A stretch of 64,000 bases of DNA from Pseudomonas entomophila. Lineage in GTDB: Bacteria; Pseudomonadota; Gammaproteobacteria; Pseudomonadales; Pseudomonadaceae. Both the position numbers and the translations under genes were made by a program. Numbering within the stretch: position 1 is the stretch's first letter; every line of letters starts with the position of its first letter. The notes beneath the pieces were generated by a model, which did no database searches, was not told the DNA's origin, and saw only the letters and a list, made by a program, of their open reading frames with translations. Below, in pieces: positions 22,849-29,190 of this stretch. The stretch covers positions 1-64,000 of the forward strand of contig NZ_JARPQB010000007.1 in the NCBI RefSeq assembly GCF_029478665.1, in the 5' to 3' direction.

Positions 22849-23232
22849 ATGGCGAAGATCAAGATCGCGCAAAACCCGACTTTCACCACGGTTGTGCAGG
22901 TCCCACGCATCGGTGGCGAGTCGGTGCCGGTCGAGTTCCAGTTCCGCTACATGGACCGGGTGACACTGGCAAGCATGTTCGACCGCTGGAACAAAGCGCG
23001 CGATGCCTGGGCAGAAAAGGCCCAGAAGGATGGCGCGAGCTGGGAGGAGGTCACCGCCGGTGAAATCACCCTGCAGGCCGAGCAGCTGGGCGAGATCATC
23101 ACCGGCTGGGATCTGGAGGACGAGTTTAGTGCTGAGGCCATCGTCGACCTGGTACGCACCTGCACCGGCGCACCGAAGGCAGTGACCGATGCCTACCAGG
23201 CGGCCTACAACCCGGCCCGCCTGGGAAACTGA
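22849..23232 (+). CDS. Tail assembly chaperone (G-like)
   Basis: 127 residues ending at a stop inside the context CTG GGA AAC TGA. The helical middle (MDRVTLASMFDRWNKARDAWAEKAQKDG; ITGWDLEDEFSAEAIVDLVR) is typical of phage tail assembly chaperones that coat the tape measure. A GGGAAAC heptamer at 23223-23229, in the correct phase (G-GGA-AAC), allows a -1 shift into the next open frame, as in lambda G/GT. Confidence 0.82.
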   Translation: MAKIKIAQNPTFTTVVQVPRIGGESVPVEFQFRYMDRVTLASMFDRWNKARDAWAEKAQKDGASWEEVTAGEITLQAEQLGEIITGWDLEDEFSAEAIVDLVRTCTGAPKAVTDAYQAAYNPARLGN

Positions 23233-23549
23233 GGGCGGCGGCCCGGGCGTTGTATGAGCGCGGCCCGTCCGCCGAGCAGTTGGCGGCCATTGGGCTGAGC
23301 CAGGCCGACCTCCCCGAGGAAGAGATGGAGGTTTGGCCAGATGCTTGGCCAGCCCTTCTGGTATTCGAGGCATTGGGCACGCAGTGGCGCTTGGGCCAGG
23401 GAGGACCTTCGGGGTTGGACTACACAGCCATCCCCGCGGTCGCGTCGATGCTCGGAATAAAGCGCCGAGAACTCACCGAAATTTTCCCCGATCTCCGCAT
23501 CATGGAGCACGAAGCTCTGGCCGTGATGGCTGAGGCGGGGGCCGATTAG
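22849..23549 (+). CDS. Frameshift fusion chaperone (GT-like), DUF1799 extension
   Basis: Predicted product of a -1 shift at 23223-23229: 127 residues in frame, then 106 residues read from 23229. The downstream frame is open continuously from 23229 to 23549 and encodes the DUF1799 phage family (LAAIGLSQADLPEEEMEVWPDAWPALLVF; GIKRRELTEIFPDLRIMEHEAL). An independent start at 23250 would give a 99-residue protein. The exact phase and canonical slippery heptamer make the fusion more likely. Shift efficiency is unknown. Confidence 0.7.
23223..23229 (+). other. Programmed -1 frameshift site
   Basis: GGGAAAC in phase G-GGA-AAC, immediately before the zero-frame TGA (23230-23232). It fits the X-XXY-YYZ rule and resembles the lambda GGGAAAG site. 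The GC-rich bases just downstream could supply stimulating structure. Confidence 0.75.
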
Positions 23550-23550
23550 G

Positions 23551-24153
23551 TCAATTCGGAGTGTTCAGATCGCCGAGCGAGTAGATTAAGATGCCCTGCT
23601 TACTTGCGTGCGTAACCTGTACGGTGCCACCGATGTAAACACGGCCATCTGTCTTCTCAAGCTCTTGTCGAATTTGAGTGCGCATTATCTCTGGCGCGCA
23701 TTTCGGAAAAGTCTGTAGGTCAAGGCCAGAGTAAGAAGTTAGCTCAGGCTTCACTCCCAGTCCGTACTGCAAGCGTTCCGAGCGAAAGTCATTGACAGAG
23801 CGATAGGCGAATCCATGAACAGCATCATCAATGAAGCCAAAGTGATAGATCGTTGCCGTCTGGTCCTGGGTGGCCTCGGTCTGAGCATTCAGTTCGCTCC
23901 AGAGAACCTGAAGCTCTTGCGGAGCGTGTACATTGATCGCATCCACATCGAGGAAGGTGCCTTGGTGATTCACCAGGCCGATCCAGCGATTGTAGAACAG
24001 ACCGGATCCTGTGCCGGCAATGATCATTCGCAGGTGCGGGAAAGCAAGGGCCTTGCTCACGAAGCCTGGCGGAGAACCGTCGGGATAATGTAGGAGCGTA
24101 TCGGTTGCAACGATTATCTCATTGGCGTCTGTATAGAAGAGGAACGATGTCAT
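23551..24153 (-). CDS. Second Ntn-hydrolase-like accessory protein
   Basis: 200 residues from ATG 24153, chosen over an ATG 21 bases upstream because AGGAGG lies five bases before it. The start MTSFLFYTDANEIIVATDTLL and then FPHLRMIIAGTGSG resemble the proteasome/HslV fold, in which residue 2 becomes the nucleophile; here that would be Thr2. Later regions are less conserved. It is encoded against the tail operon, so probably has its own promoter between 24154 and 24286. Substrate and role unknown. Confidence 0.6.
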   Translation of the reverse strand: MTSFLFYTDANEIIVATDTLLHYPDGSPPGFVSKALAFPHLRMIIAGTGSGLFYNRWIGLVNHQGTFLDVDAINVHAPQELQVLWSELNAQTEATQDQTATIYHFGFIDDAVHGFAYRSVNDFRSERLQYGLGVKPELTSYSGLDLQTFPKCAPEIMRTQIRQELEKTDGRVYIGGTVQVTHASKQGILIYSLGDLNTPN

Positions 24154-24286
24154 ATGGCCCTCCTGGCCATGCATTACAGCTGTCGGAGGCTAATCCGAAC
24201 GCTTGCTCCGTGCTACTGGCTTTCCGTCCAGGGTGGATGGGTGGACAGGAACGCGCTAGGATCCGGATTTTGTGTGAGGGATTACG

Positions 24287-24793
24287 ATGATCAAAGCTGT
24301 TTCGATCGCGCTCGATCAGGGCCAAATGGAAAGTCTTGCCATTGAGCGGGGAGTGAAAGTACCTTCGACACTGAATGGTAGTGGTGACTGGTATGACGTG
24401 GAGTATTTGATTCTCTGCAGTTATCACAGCCCAAGTATGGTGGCTAAGATCAAAGAAATCGTGATACCACAGAAAAAAGGTGTGGGGCGATTTGCTCGAT
24501 TTCTTGAGCTACGTTCACTGGTCATGAAGAATACTGAGGATGGCTATCATGCAGCATTCAATGACTATAAGTACCGCGGGGTAGGTGCTGAGCTTTTCGA
24601 ATTCGAGAACGATGACTTCTTCCGGGTCGGTGATCCAGTCCCGCTTACTGTTGTTGAAGGAGAAAGGGGCTCTTTGACTTTGAGCAGAGCCATCCGTGAG
24701 CTCGCACGGACCTATAGCGTCGACCGTAGTCAAGTTGAAATCATCATTCGCTCGAAGCTCGATACATCAGCGAGTGACGATTCAAGTCGGTAG
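24287..24793 (+). CDS. Accessory protein of unknown function (168 aa)
   Basis: Divergent from the Ntn-like gene across 133 bases. It has no membrane segment or recognised motif. The C-terminal part (LSRAIRELARTYSVDRSQVEIIIRSK) could be a helix-turn-helix. The gene is AT-rich relative to the tail genes and is closed by a strong terminator at 24799-24823. Likely cargo. Confidence 0.7.
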   Translation: MIKAVSIALDQGQMESLAIERGVKVPSTLNGSGDWYDVEYLILCSYHSPSMVAKIKEIVIPQKKGVGRFARFLELRSLVMKNTEDGYHAAFNDYKYRGVGAELFEFENDDFFRVGDPVPLTVVEGERGSLTLSRAIRELARTYSVDRSQVEIIIRSKLDTSASDDSSR

Positions 24794-24798
24794 CCCTC

Positions 24799-24823
24799 AG
24801 CCCAGCCCCGCGCTGGGCTTTTT
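24799..24823. terminator. Terminator between convergent accessory genes
   Basis: AGCCCAGC-CCCGC-GCTGGGCT plus TTTTT. It lies four bases before the stop of the leftward HEPN-like gene, so it mainly serves the rightward gene. Confidence 0.8.
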
Positions 24824-24826
24824 GCC

Positions 24827-25441
24827 TTAAGCCTTGAGAGGATTTCGTCGATCCTTGAGTACGGGATCCAGCTCACGTGCTAATTGGTCGGCGAGAATTC
24901 CCAGTATTGTCCATATGGCCATTGAGCGGGTTCGGATGACAATCGCATGGGTCTCCTCGTCCTCTCCCTCAGGCTCGTACGGCGCGAAGTTCTTCTGATA
25001 AACAGCGAAGCCGATCGGCTCACTGACTTTGAAAAATTTTGCTAGCAGTGGCTTCAGGCGTGCTGGTTCATTTCGATGTCCTACTGCGTTGCGTAGGTTG
25101 TTGAGCGCCTTAATCGAATCCCACAGCTCGGGCCCCATGGCCGAGCCTACAATTGCCCTGCAGAGCTCCGTAGCAGTGCCGAAAGTAAAAATGTCGTTTC
25201 GGCTGTAAGGGCGGGAGTATTGGGCGACCCCAGCCGCTATCAAATCATGCATTTGTTCTTCGACAGTCATGTGGCCGCGCAGCACTGCAGACAGCAGATC
25301 ACTGTCTCGGTCGAATATTCGATGAAACTGCCCAATTTTCTTATCTACGTCCGTTCCGAATAGCTCTCTTTTCATTGTTTTCTTTGCTTGGATGGCATCA
25401 CAAATATCTCGGCGCTGGGCCGGGTTATGGTTTTGTGTCAT
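24827..25441 (-). CDS. HEPN-like protein paired with XRE regulator
   Basis: 204 residues, helical. RNAVGH (117-122) is a match to the HEPN R-x4-H motif, set in a helix (WDSIKALNNLRNAVGHRNEP); the overall look resembles MltR/DUF4145-type HEPN proteins. Active HEPN proteins are often RNases in toxin-antitoxin and abortive-infection systems. It begins six bases after the XRE gene stop, so the two are one operon. Ribonuclease activity is inference. Confidence 0.6.
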   Translation of the reverse strand: MTQNHNPAQRRDICDAIQAKKTMKRELFGTDVDKKIGQFHRIFDRDSDLLSAVLRGHMTVEEQMHDLIAAGVAQYSRPYSRNDIFTFGTATELCRAIVGSAMGPELWDSIKALNNLRNAVGHRNEPARLKPLLAKFFKVSEPIGFAVYQKNFAPYEPEGEDEETHAIVIRTRSMAIWTILGILADQLARELDPVLKDRRNPLKA

Positions 25442-25447
25442 TGCAGT

Positions 25448-25936
25448 TTAGTCATCTTCGGCGGATTCACTCGGCTCTTCTATCCACCGGAAAAGCGCAA
25501 GAGCCACTATCCGCAAGACGTTAGCTGTCTTCTGATCACCCTGCTTTTCGGCATCGCGCGACATCTCAAGCATGTTCGCTTTGACGCTGCGGAAGATGTA
25601 ATCCTCATAGTCGAGCCCTTTTTCTCTCGCTTCTTCCTTCCATCTCTTTTGGATCTCGGGGTCGAGCGAGTGGAGTGCGTCCACCAGGCGATCTTGCATT
25701 GTGGGGCTGGCTGCATGGGTACCGTCTGCCGAGGCTTCTATCTGACTAGACAATTCACCGGGGCAGTCCAGCGCCTCCTCCAGTGCCCATAAAGCTTTCT
25801 TACGAGGCTTCGATTTTCCCGACTCGTATTTCGATATCTGCGACCACGAAAGGCCAGCCATTGCAGCAAGGTCCCTCTGCGTGAAGCCTTTTTGCGTTCG
25901 AAGTCGGATTAGCTTGTCAGCGAAGAGATCGGTCAT
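25448..25936 (-). CDS. XRE-family HTH regulator
   Basis: 162 residues. The N-terminal HTH (about 8-60) is classical: LIRLRTQKGFTQRDLAAMAGLSWSQISKYESGKSKPRKKALWALEEAL. The C-terminal half (DPEIQKRWKEEAREKGLDYEDYIFRSVKANMLEMSRDAEK) is helical and could bind the HEPN-like partner. Divergent from the Arc-like gene; the 141 bases between hold repeats that may be operators for either regulator. Possibly the antitoxin of the pair. Confidence 0.85.
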   Translation of the reverse strand: MTDLFADKLIRLRTQKGFTQRDLAAMAGLSWSQISKYESGKSKPRKKALWALEEALDCPGELSSQIEASADGTHAASPTMQDRLVDALHSLDPEIQKRWKEEAREKGLDYEDYIFRSVKANMLEMSRDAEKQGDQKTANVLRIVALALFRWIEEPSESAEDD

Positions 25937-26020
25937 TTGGGGCTCAAAAGGTGCGTTGCATCCGCACAGCGTACGTGCCTAGAAACGTACAAAGCAACAA
26001 ATGACACACTATCGTTTGAC

Positions 26021-26072
26021 AAATGAAGCAAAGGAAGCAAGAATCGACCTTGTAAATGAAGCAAAGGAAGCA
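26021..26072. repeat. 19-base direct repeats upstream of Arc-like gene
   Basis: AAATGAAGCAAAGGAAGCA occurs at 26021-26039 and 26054-26072, three helical turns apart (33 bases), the second ending five bases before the Arc-like ATG. Likely operators of the Arc-like protein or XRE regulator. Confidence 0.65.
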
Positions 26073-26077
26073 CGGCA

Positions 26078-26245
26078 ATGGGAAGCGATAAAATCACTAC
26101 AGCAGTACGGATGCTTTGCACGCTTCGGCAAAAGCTGGAGCAGCGTGCCGAGGAGAACGGCCGAAGCCTGAGCGGCGAAATCGTTTTTCGCCTGAGGAAG
26201 TCCTTGGAGCAGGAGATACAGGATGAGCAAAAACAGCGGGCATGA
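26078..26245 (+). CDS. Arc-like ribbon-helix-helix repressor (55 aa)
   Basis: A 55-residue protein starting MGSDKITTAVRMLCTLRQK with the Arc-family helix pattern LEQRAEENGRSLSGEIVFRL, then LRKSLEQEIQDEQ. In Arc, a dimeric beta ribbon reads the operator and the ENGRS-x-x-x-EI pattern forms the core. It overlaps the antirepressor gene by 23 bases. This gene pair parallels arc-ant of phage P22, in which Arc restrains antirepressor synthesis. Confidence 0.75.
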   Translation: MGSDKITTAVRMLCTLRQKLEQRAEENGRSLSGEIVFRLRKSLEQEIQDEQKQRA

Positions 26246-27242
26246 AAAAGCCCCAGTGCTGGCGGGCGCTGAGGCTTTGGGTAACGAGATCAACTTCGAG
26301 GAAGAAATCGTCATGGCGAATAATAGCACAAACGTGGTCCCGTTCAATTTCGGCAAGCATCAGGTTCGCACGCTGATGATCGATGATCAGCCGTGGTTTG
26401 TTGCCACCGACGTAGCTTCCGCGTTGCTTTACGCAGAAGCCAAGGACATGACACGCAATTTGGACGACGACGAGAAGGGTCGGCAGATTGTGCCGACCCC
26501 CGGCGGCGACCAAGAATTGCTGGTCATCAATGAGTCCGGCCTGTACTCGGCGATCCTGCGCAGCCGCAAGGCTGAGGCCAAGCGCTTCAAGAAGTGGGTG
26601 ACTGCTGAGGTCTTGCCAGCTATTCGCAAGCATGGGCGCTACGAGGACAGGCAGGCCAAGATGCCGACCCTCATTGACGAACTGATCGGTATGAGCGAGC
26701 TCAGCGTTATCAAGGGCCTCATTCGGGGCAAGAGCAAATCGCTGCCGTCGAGCTTGCGGCACAGTTTCGTACTCACCATGCACAATCGACTGCACACCCG
26801 TTTCAACGTGCCGCGCACCGAACTTATCCCTGCTGGCCAGTTCGAAGCGGCTTGTACCTTCATTGCGGCTTACCGGGTGTTGGAGGGCGAGTTCATCGAA
26901 AAGGAACAGCCTCAGTTGCAGCTCCCACTGAGCATCCATTACCCAATTGAAGCGCTCGCCGCGCGCCGGGAAGGCATGCTGGTAGAGCGCGGCAGTGAAA
27001 AGGCTTGGCTGGACGTGACGCTGTATGATCTCCGCGACATTCACGGAGAGGGTACCCCGCTGGAAAGCCTACTCTGGCAATTGGAGGAGGCAGGCTACGA
27101 CATCCGTGGAGCATGGTGGGAGCTCAGGACTTACCGCAACAAGCTGGACTCCTTGAGTTCATTCATTTCGGGACTCAACCAAGCGGTTGAGCGTCCTCAG
27201 CGCTATGCGGTCGGGCCTTTCAAGGGGAGGGCTGCAGTATGA
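26223..27242 (+). CDS. BRO-N-type phage antirepressor
   Basis: 339 residues from ATG 26223; an in-frame ATG at 26313 with GAGGAAG is an alternative. The BRO-N domain (about 38-140) is clear: FGKHQVRTLMIDDQPWFVATDVASALLYAEAK and VTAEVLPAIRKHGRYED. The C-terminal half (LIDELIGMSELSVIKGLIRGKSK onward) is unlike the common KilAC ending. Antirepressors bind CI-type repressors and can induce prophages. It lies inside the tail region, far from cI, and is overlapped by the Arc-like gene, its probable repressor. Confidence 0.85.
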   Translation: MSKNSGHEKAPVLAGAEALGNEINFEEEIVMANNSTNVVPFNFGKHQVRTLMIDDQPWFVATDVASALLYAEAKDMTRNLDDDEKGRQIVPTPGGDQELLVINESGLYSAILRSRKAEAKRFKKWVTAEVLPAIRKHGRYEDRQAKMPTLIDELIGMSELSVIKGLIRGKSKSLPSSLRHSFVLTMHNRLHTRFNVPRTELIPAGQFEAACTFIAAYRVLEGEFIEKEQPQLQLPLSIHYPIEALAARREGMLVERGSEKAWLDVTLYDLRDIHGEGTPLESLLWQLEEAGYDIRGAWWELRTYRNKLDSLSSFISGLNQAVERPQRYAVGPFKGRAAV

Positions 27243-27814
27243 GCATGGAACTGCTGACCTTGAGCATCAAGGGCACCTCGCCGCTGATGATGCACTCCGA
27301 CAAGCTGGCTAACCCGCTGCACCCGGCAACGAAGGCGCATCGGGAACTCACCAGCAAGCGCAAAAAAGTTGATGACGATCATGTAGCCATCGCGAGGTCC
27401 GAGTTCATTGCAGGCATCTACTTCGACGAGCGAGCCGGCATCCACATTCCGGGGGCAAACTTTGACGCCACTTTCCTAGCCGGCGCCAAGTTGCAAAAAC
27501 TGGGTACCCACTGGAAGCGCGGCGCTCTCGTGATGACCGACAGAGCCAGCCTGGACTTTGAGGGGCCTGACACGCCGGAGTCGCTTTGGGAGGATCAGCG
27601 TTTCGTCGACTGCCGAGGCGTGAAGGTCGGACAGGCCAAGATCATGCGGTACCGGCCGATCTTCCTCGACTGGGCCTGCCAGCTTGAGGTGGCTATCAAC
27701 ACCGATGTGTTGGACCTTCAGGAGGTCAAGAAGGCTATTGAGGACGCCGGAAAGCTGATCGGCGTCTGCGAATATCGGCCGCGCTTCGGGCGCTTCGAGG
27801 TGGCTTATGTCTGA
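27239..27814 (+). CDS. Conserved phage protein, possibly RAMP-like fold
   Basis: 191 residues of a family I recall in many prophages, with signatures GTSPLMMHSDKLANPL (11-26), KRKKVDDDHVAIARSEF, GIHIPGANFDATFLAGAKL, KVGQAKIMRYRP and the end CEYRPRFGRFEVAYV. The glycine-rich ending and ferredoxin-like spacing recall Cas5/Cas7-type RAMP proteins, but this is only an impression. Its start overlaps the antirepressor stop (ATGA) and its end overlaps the next gene by eight bases. Function unknown. Confidence 0.65.
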   Translation: MSMELLTLSIKGTSPLMMHSDKLANPLHPATKAHRELTSKRKKVDDDHVAIARSEFIAGIYFDERAGIHIPGANFDATFLAGAKLQKLGTHWKRGALVMTDRASLDFEGPDTPESLWEDQRFVDCRGVKVGQAKIMRYRPIFLDWACQLEVAINTDVLDLQEVKKAIEDAGKLIGVCEYRPRFGRFEVAYV

Positions 27815-28265
27815 GGTCACCAAGTATCCGGCGCACAAGCAGGCGGTCGAAGACTTCCTGGCGCAGTTCAAGTACGGCGATCTTGTCGGCCATGACTGGC
27901 TGGAGGCGCGGTTCGGGATGCTTTCGATGAGCGAATCCAGGTCGCTGACGGTCGACCAGTTTCGGGATCGCCAGTTCGAATGGCTGGCCAATGTCGAAGC
28001 GTTCAAGGCTGATCTGCTGCGCGACCATCAGGTATGCCTGCAGTCGGTTCGTGGGCGCGGCTACCGATGGGTGCCGCCGCATGAGCAGACAGGCGTGGCG
28101 ATGGATGAGCTGGGACGCAATGTCCGCAAGGTGTTCCGCAGCACCGGGCAGAAGCTCCGGCACCTGCGGATCACTGAGCTGACGGACGAGCAGCGGCGGG
28201 ACAACCTGGACCAGGTGGCGAAGTTCTCCGCGCTGCGCGGCATGACTACCAAGGCGTTGAGCTGA
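27807..28265 (+). CDS. Phage protein of unknown function (152 aa)
   Basis: Coupled to the preceding gene by an eight-base overlap. Contains a winged-helix-like middle (FKADLLRDHQVCLQSVRGRGYRWVPPHEQTG, about 71-101) similar to the wing of OmpR-type DNA-binding domains, then a helical charged tail (RNVRKVFRSTGQKLRHLRITELTDEQRR). I have seen this order with the preceding gene in prophages but know no function. Confidence 0.65.
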   Translation: MSEVTKYPAHKQAVEDFLAQFKYGDLVGHDWLEARFGMLSMSESRSLTVDQFRDRQFEWLANVEAFKADLLRDHQVCLQSVRGRGYRWVPPHEQTGVAMDELGRNVRKVFRSTGQKLRHLRITELTDEQRRDNLDQVAKFSALRGMTTKALS

Positions 28266-28642
28266 TTTCACAGCGTACAGCGCATCCAGAGGGTGCGTTG
28301 TGCAGTGGCGAAAGCTGCTAGTGGTTAGGTTGGCCAAGGTGAGTTCTGCTAAGGTCGGGCGGGCTGTGGTATGGGCTGAAACCAGCGTAATACCCCTTCA
28401 ATGAGGGGGTATTACAGTGGCGACAGTCACTCGATGGCACGGCGTGCTCTGGTCTGCTCAGGTCAGGTGGGCTGGGGTCAGGTCTGGCAAGCTGAGATTC
28501 GGCTTGGCGGGTCGGGCCATGGTATGGGCCGTAAACGGCATAGACAGGGCACCTTCGGGTGCCTTTTCTTTTGGTGCCGCTGCTTGGTTTTGCACTGACA
28601 CGACGCGATGGTAGATTGCCCTCATTAACAAGGAGGGCGCGC
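28266..28642. other. Non-coding 377-base interval with degenerate repeats and two hairpins
   Basis: No convincing gene. It holds imperfect G/T-rich repeats related to CAGGTCAGGTGGGCTGGGG and a repeated GGTATGGGC (at about 28366 and 28521). There is a strong hairpin AATACCCC-TTCAATG-AGGGGGTATT at 28389-28413, then a terminator at 28548-28572. It marks the border between the antirepressor block and the lipoprotein gene. Confidence 0.5.
28548..28572 (+). terminator. Intrinsic terminator
   Basis: GGCACC-TTCG-GGTGCC followed by TTTTCTTTT; a UUCG-type tetraloop stem. It insulates the lipoprotein gene from the block upstream. Confidence 0.8.
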
Positions 28643-29140
28643 ATGAAGCGTTTGGCACTGGTGACTCTGGCAGCAGCGGTGGTGTACGGCTGTTCTGATG
28701 ACGGACCCTGGGGCGGCCCAGCAGGAACGAAGATGGGCCTCAAGCTAGAGCAAATAGAGAAGCACGCTGTACTGCAAAAGGAAGGCTCAAACAATGTCGG
28801 GGCCACTATCTATTCTTCAAAACAGGCACCGAAGCTGGACGCTCAAGCTGACAGTTACAACTATGTGTTCACCAAGGACGGTGGCCTCTGCTTGGTACAG
28901 ATGCGCTTTGAGAACGTGAACCGATCGAGCTCGACGTTGATGGTCGAGTTGAAGGCGAAGTATGGGATGCCGGTTAAGGACGAGCGAGTGCCGTGGGGCG
29001 TGGTCTGGGCATCGAGCAAGTACAAGTTGAGCGATGAAATCATTGAAATCACGAGTGAGTTCACTGGAAGTGAGCCTCGCGTCTCTGCCTTAGTTAGTTT
29101 TTGGTATGAAAACTTCGATCAGTGCCGAACGAAAGATTAG
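28643..29140 (+). CDS. Prophage lipoprotein between antirepressor block and tape measure
   Basis: 165 residues from ATG 28643, preceded by AAGGAGG. The signal MKRLALVTLAAAVVYGC ends in a lipobox with Cys17. The mature domain is mixed alpha/beta with GGLCLVQMRFENVN and FWYENFDQC, two cysteines that could pair. It has its own terminator on each side, so is likely an independently expressed moron. Superinfection exclusion is a reasonable hypothesis, not shown. Confidence 0.78.
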   Translation: MKRLALVTLAAAVVYGCSDDGPWGGPAGTKMGLKLEQIEKHAVLQKEGSNNVGATIYSSKQAPKLDAQADSYNYVFTKDGGLCLVQMRFENVNRSSSTLMVELKAKYGMPVKDERVPWGVVWASSKYKLSDEIIEITSEFTGSEPRVSALVSFWYENFDQCRTKD

Positions 29141-29151
29141 CCTGAACCAAG

Positions 29152-29174
29152 GCCCGCCTAGCGCGGGCTTTTTT
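29152..29174 (+). terminator. Terminator between lipoprotein and tape-measure genes
   Basis: GCCCGC-CTAGC-GCGGGC followed by TTTTTT. Confidence 0.8.
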
Positions 29175-29190
29175 ACGCCTGGAGAAAATC

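Noticed and set aside
26097..27044. 315-codon leftward frame opposite the antirepressor
   Set aside because: Shadow of the BRO-N gene, whose motifs are clear.
28318..28806. Leftward Pro/Ser-rich frame over the repeat interval
   Set aside because: Its PDLSRP repeats merely reflect the G/T-rich DNA repeats; overlaps the lipoprotein start.
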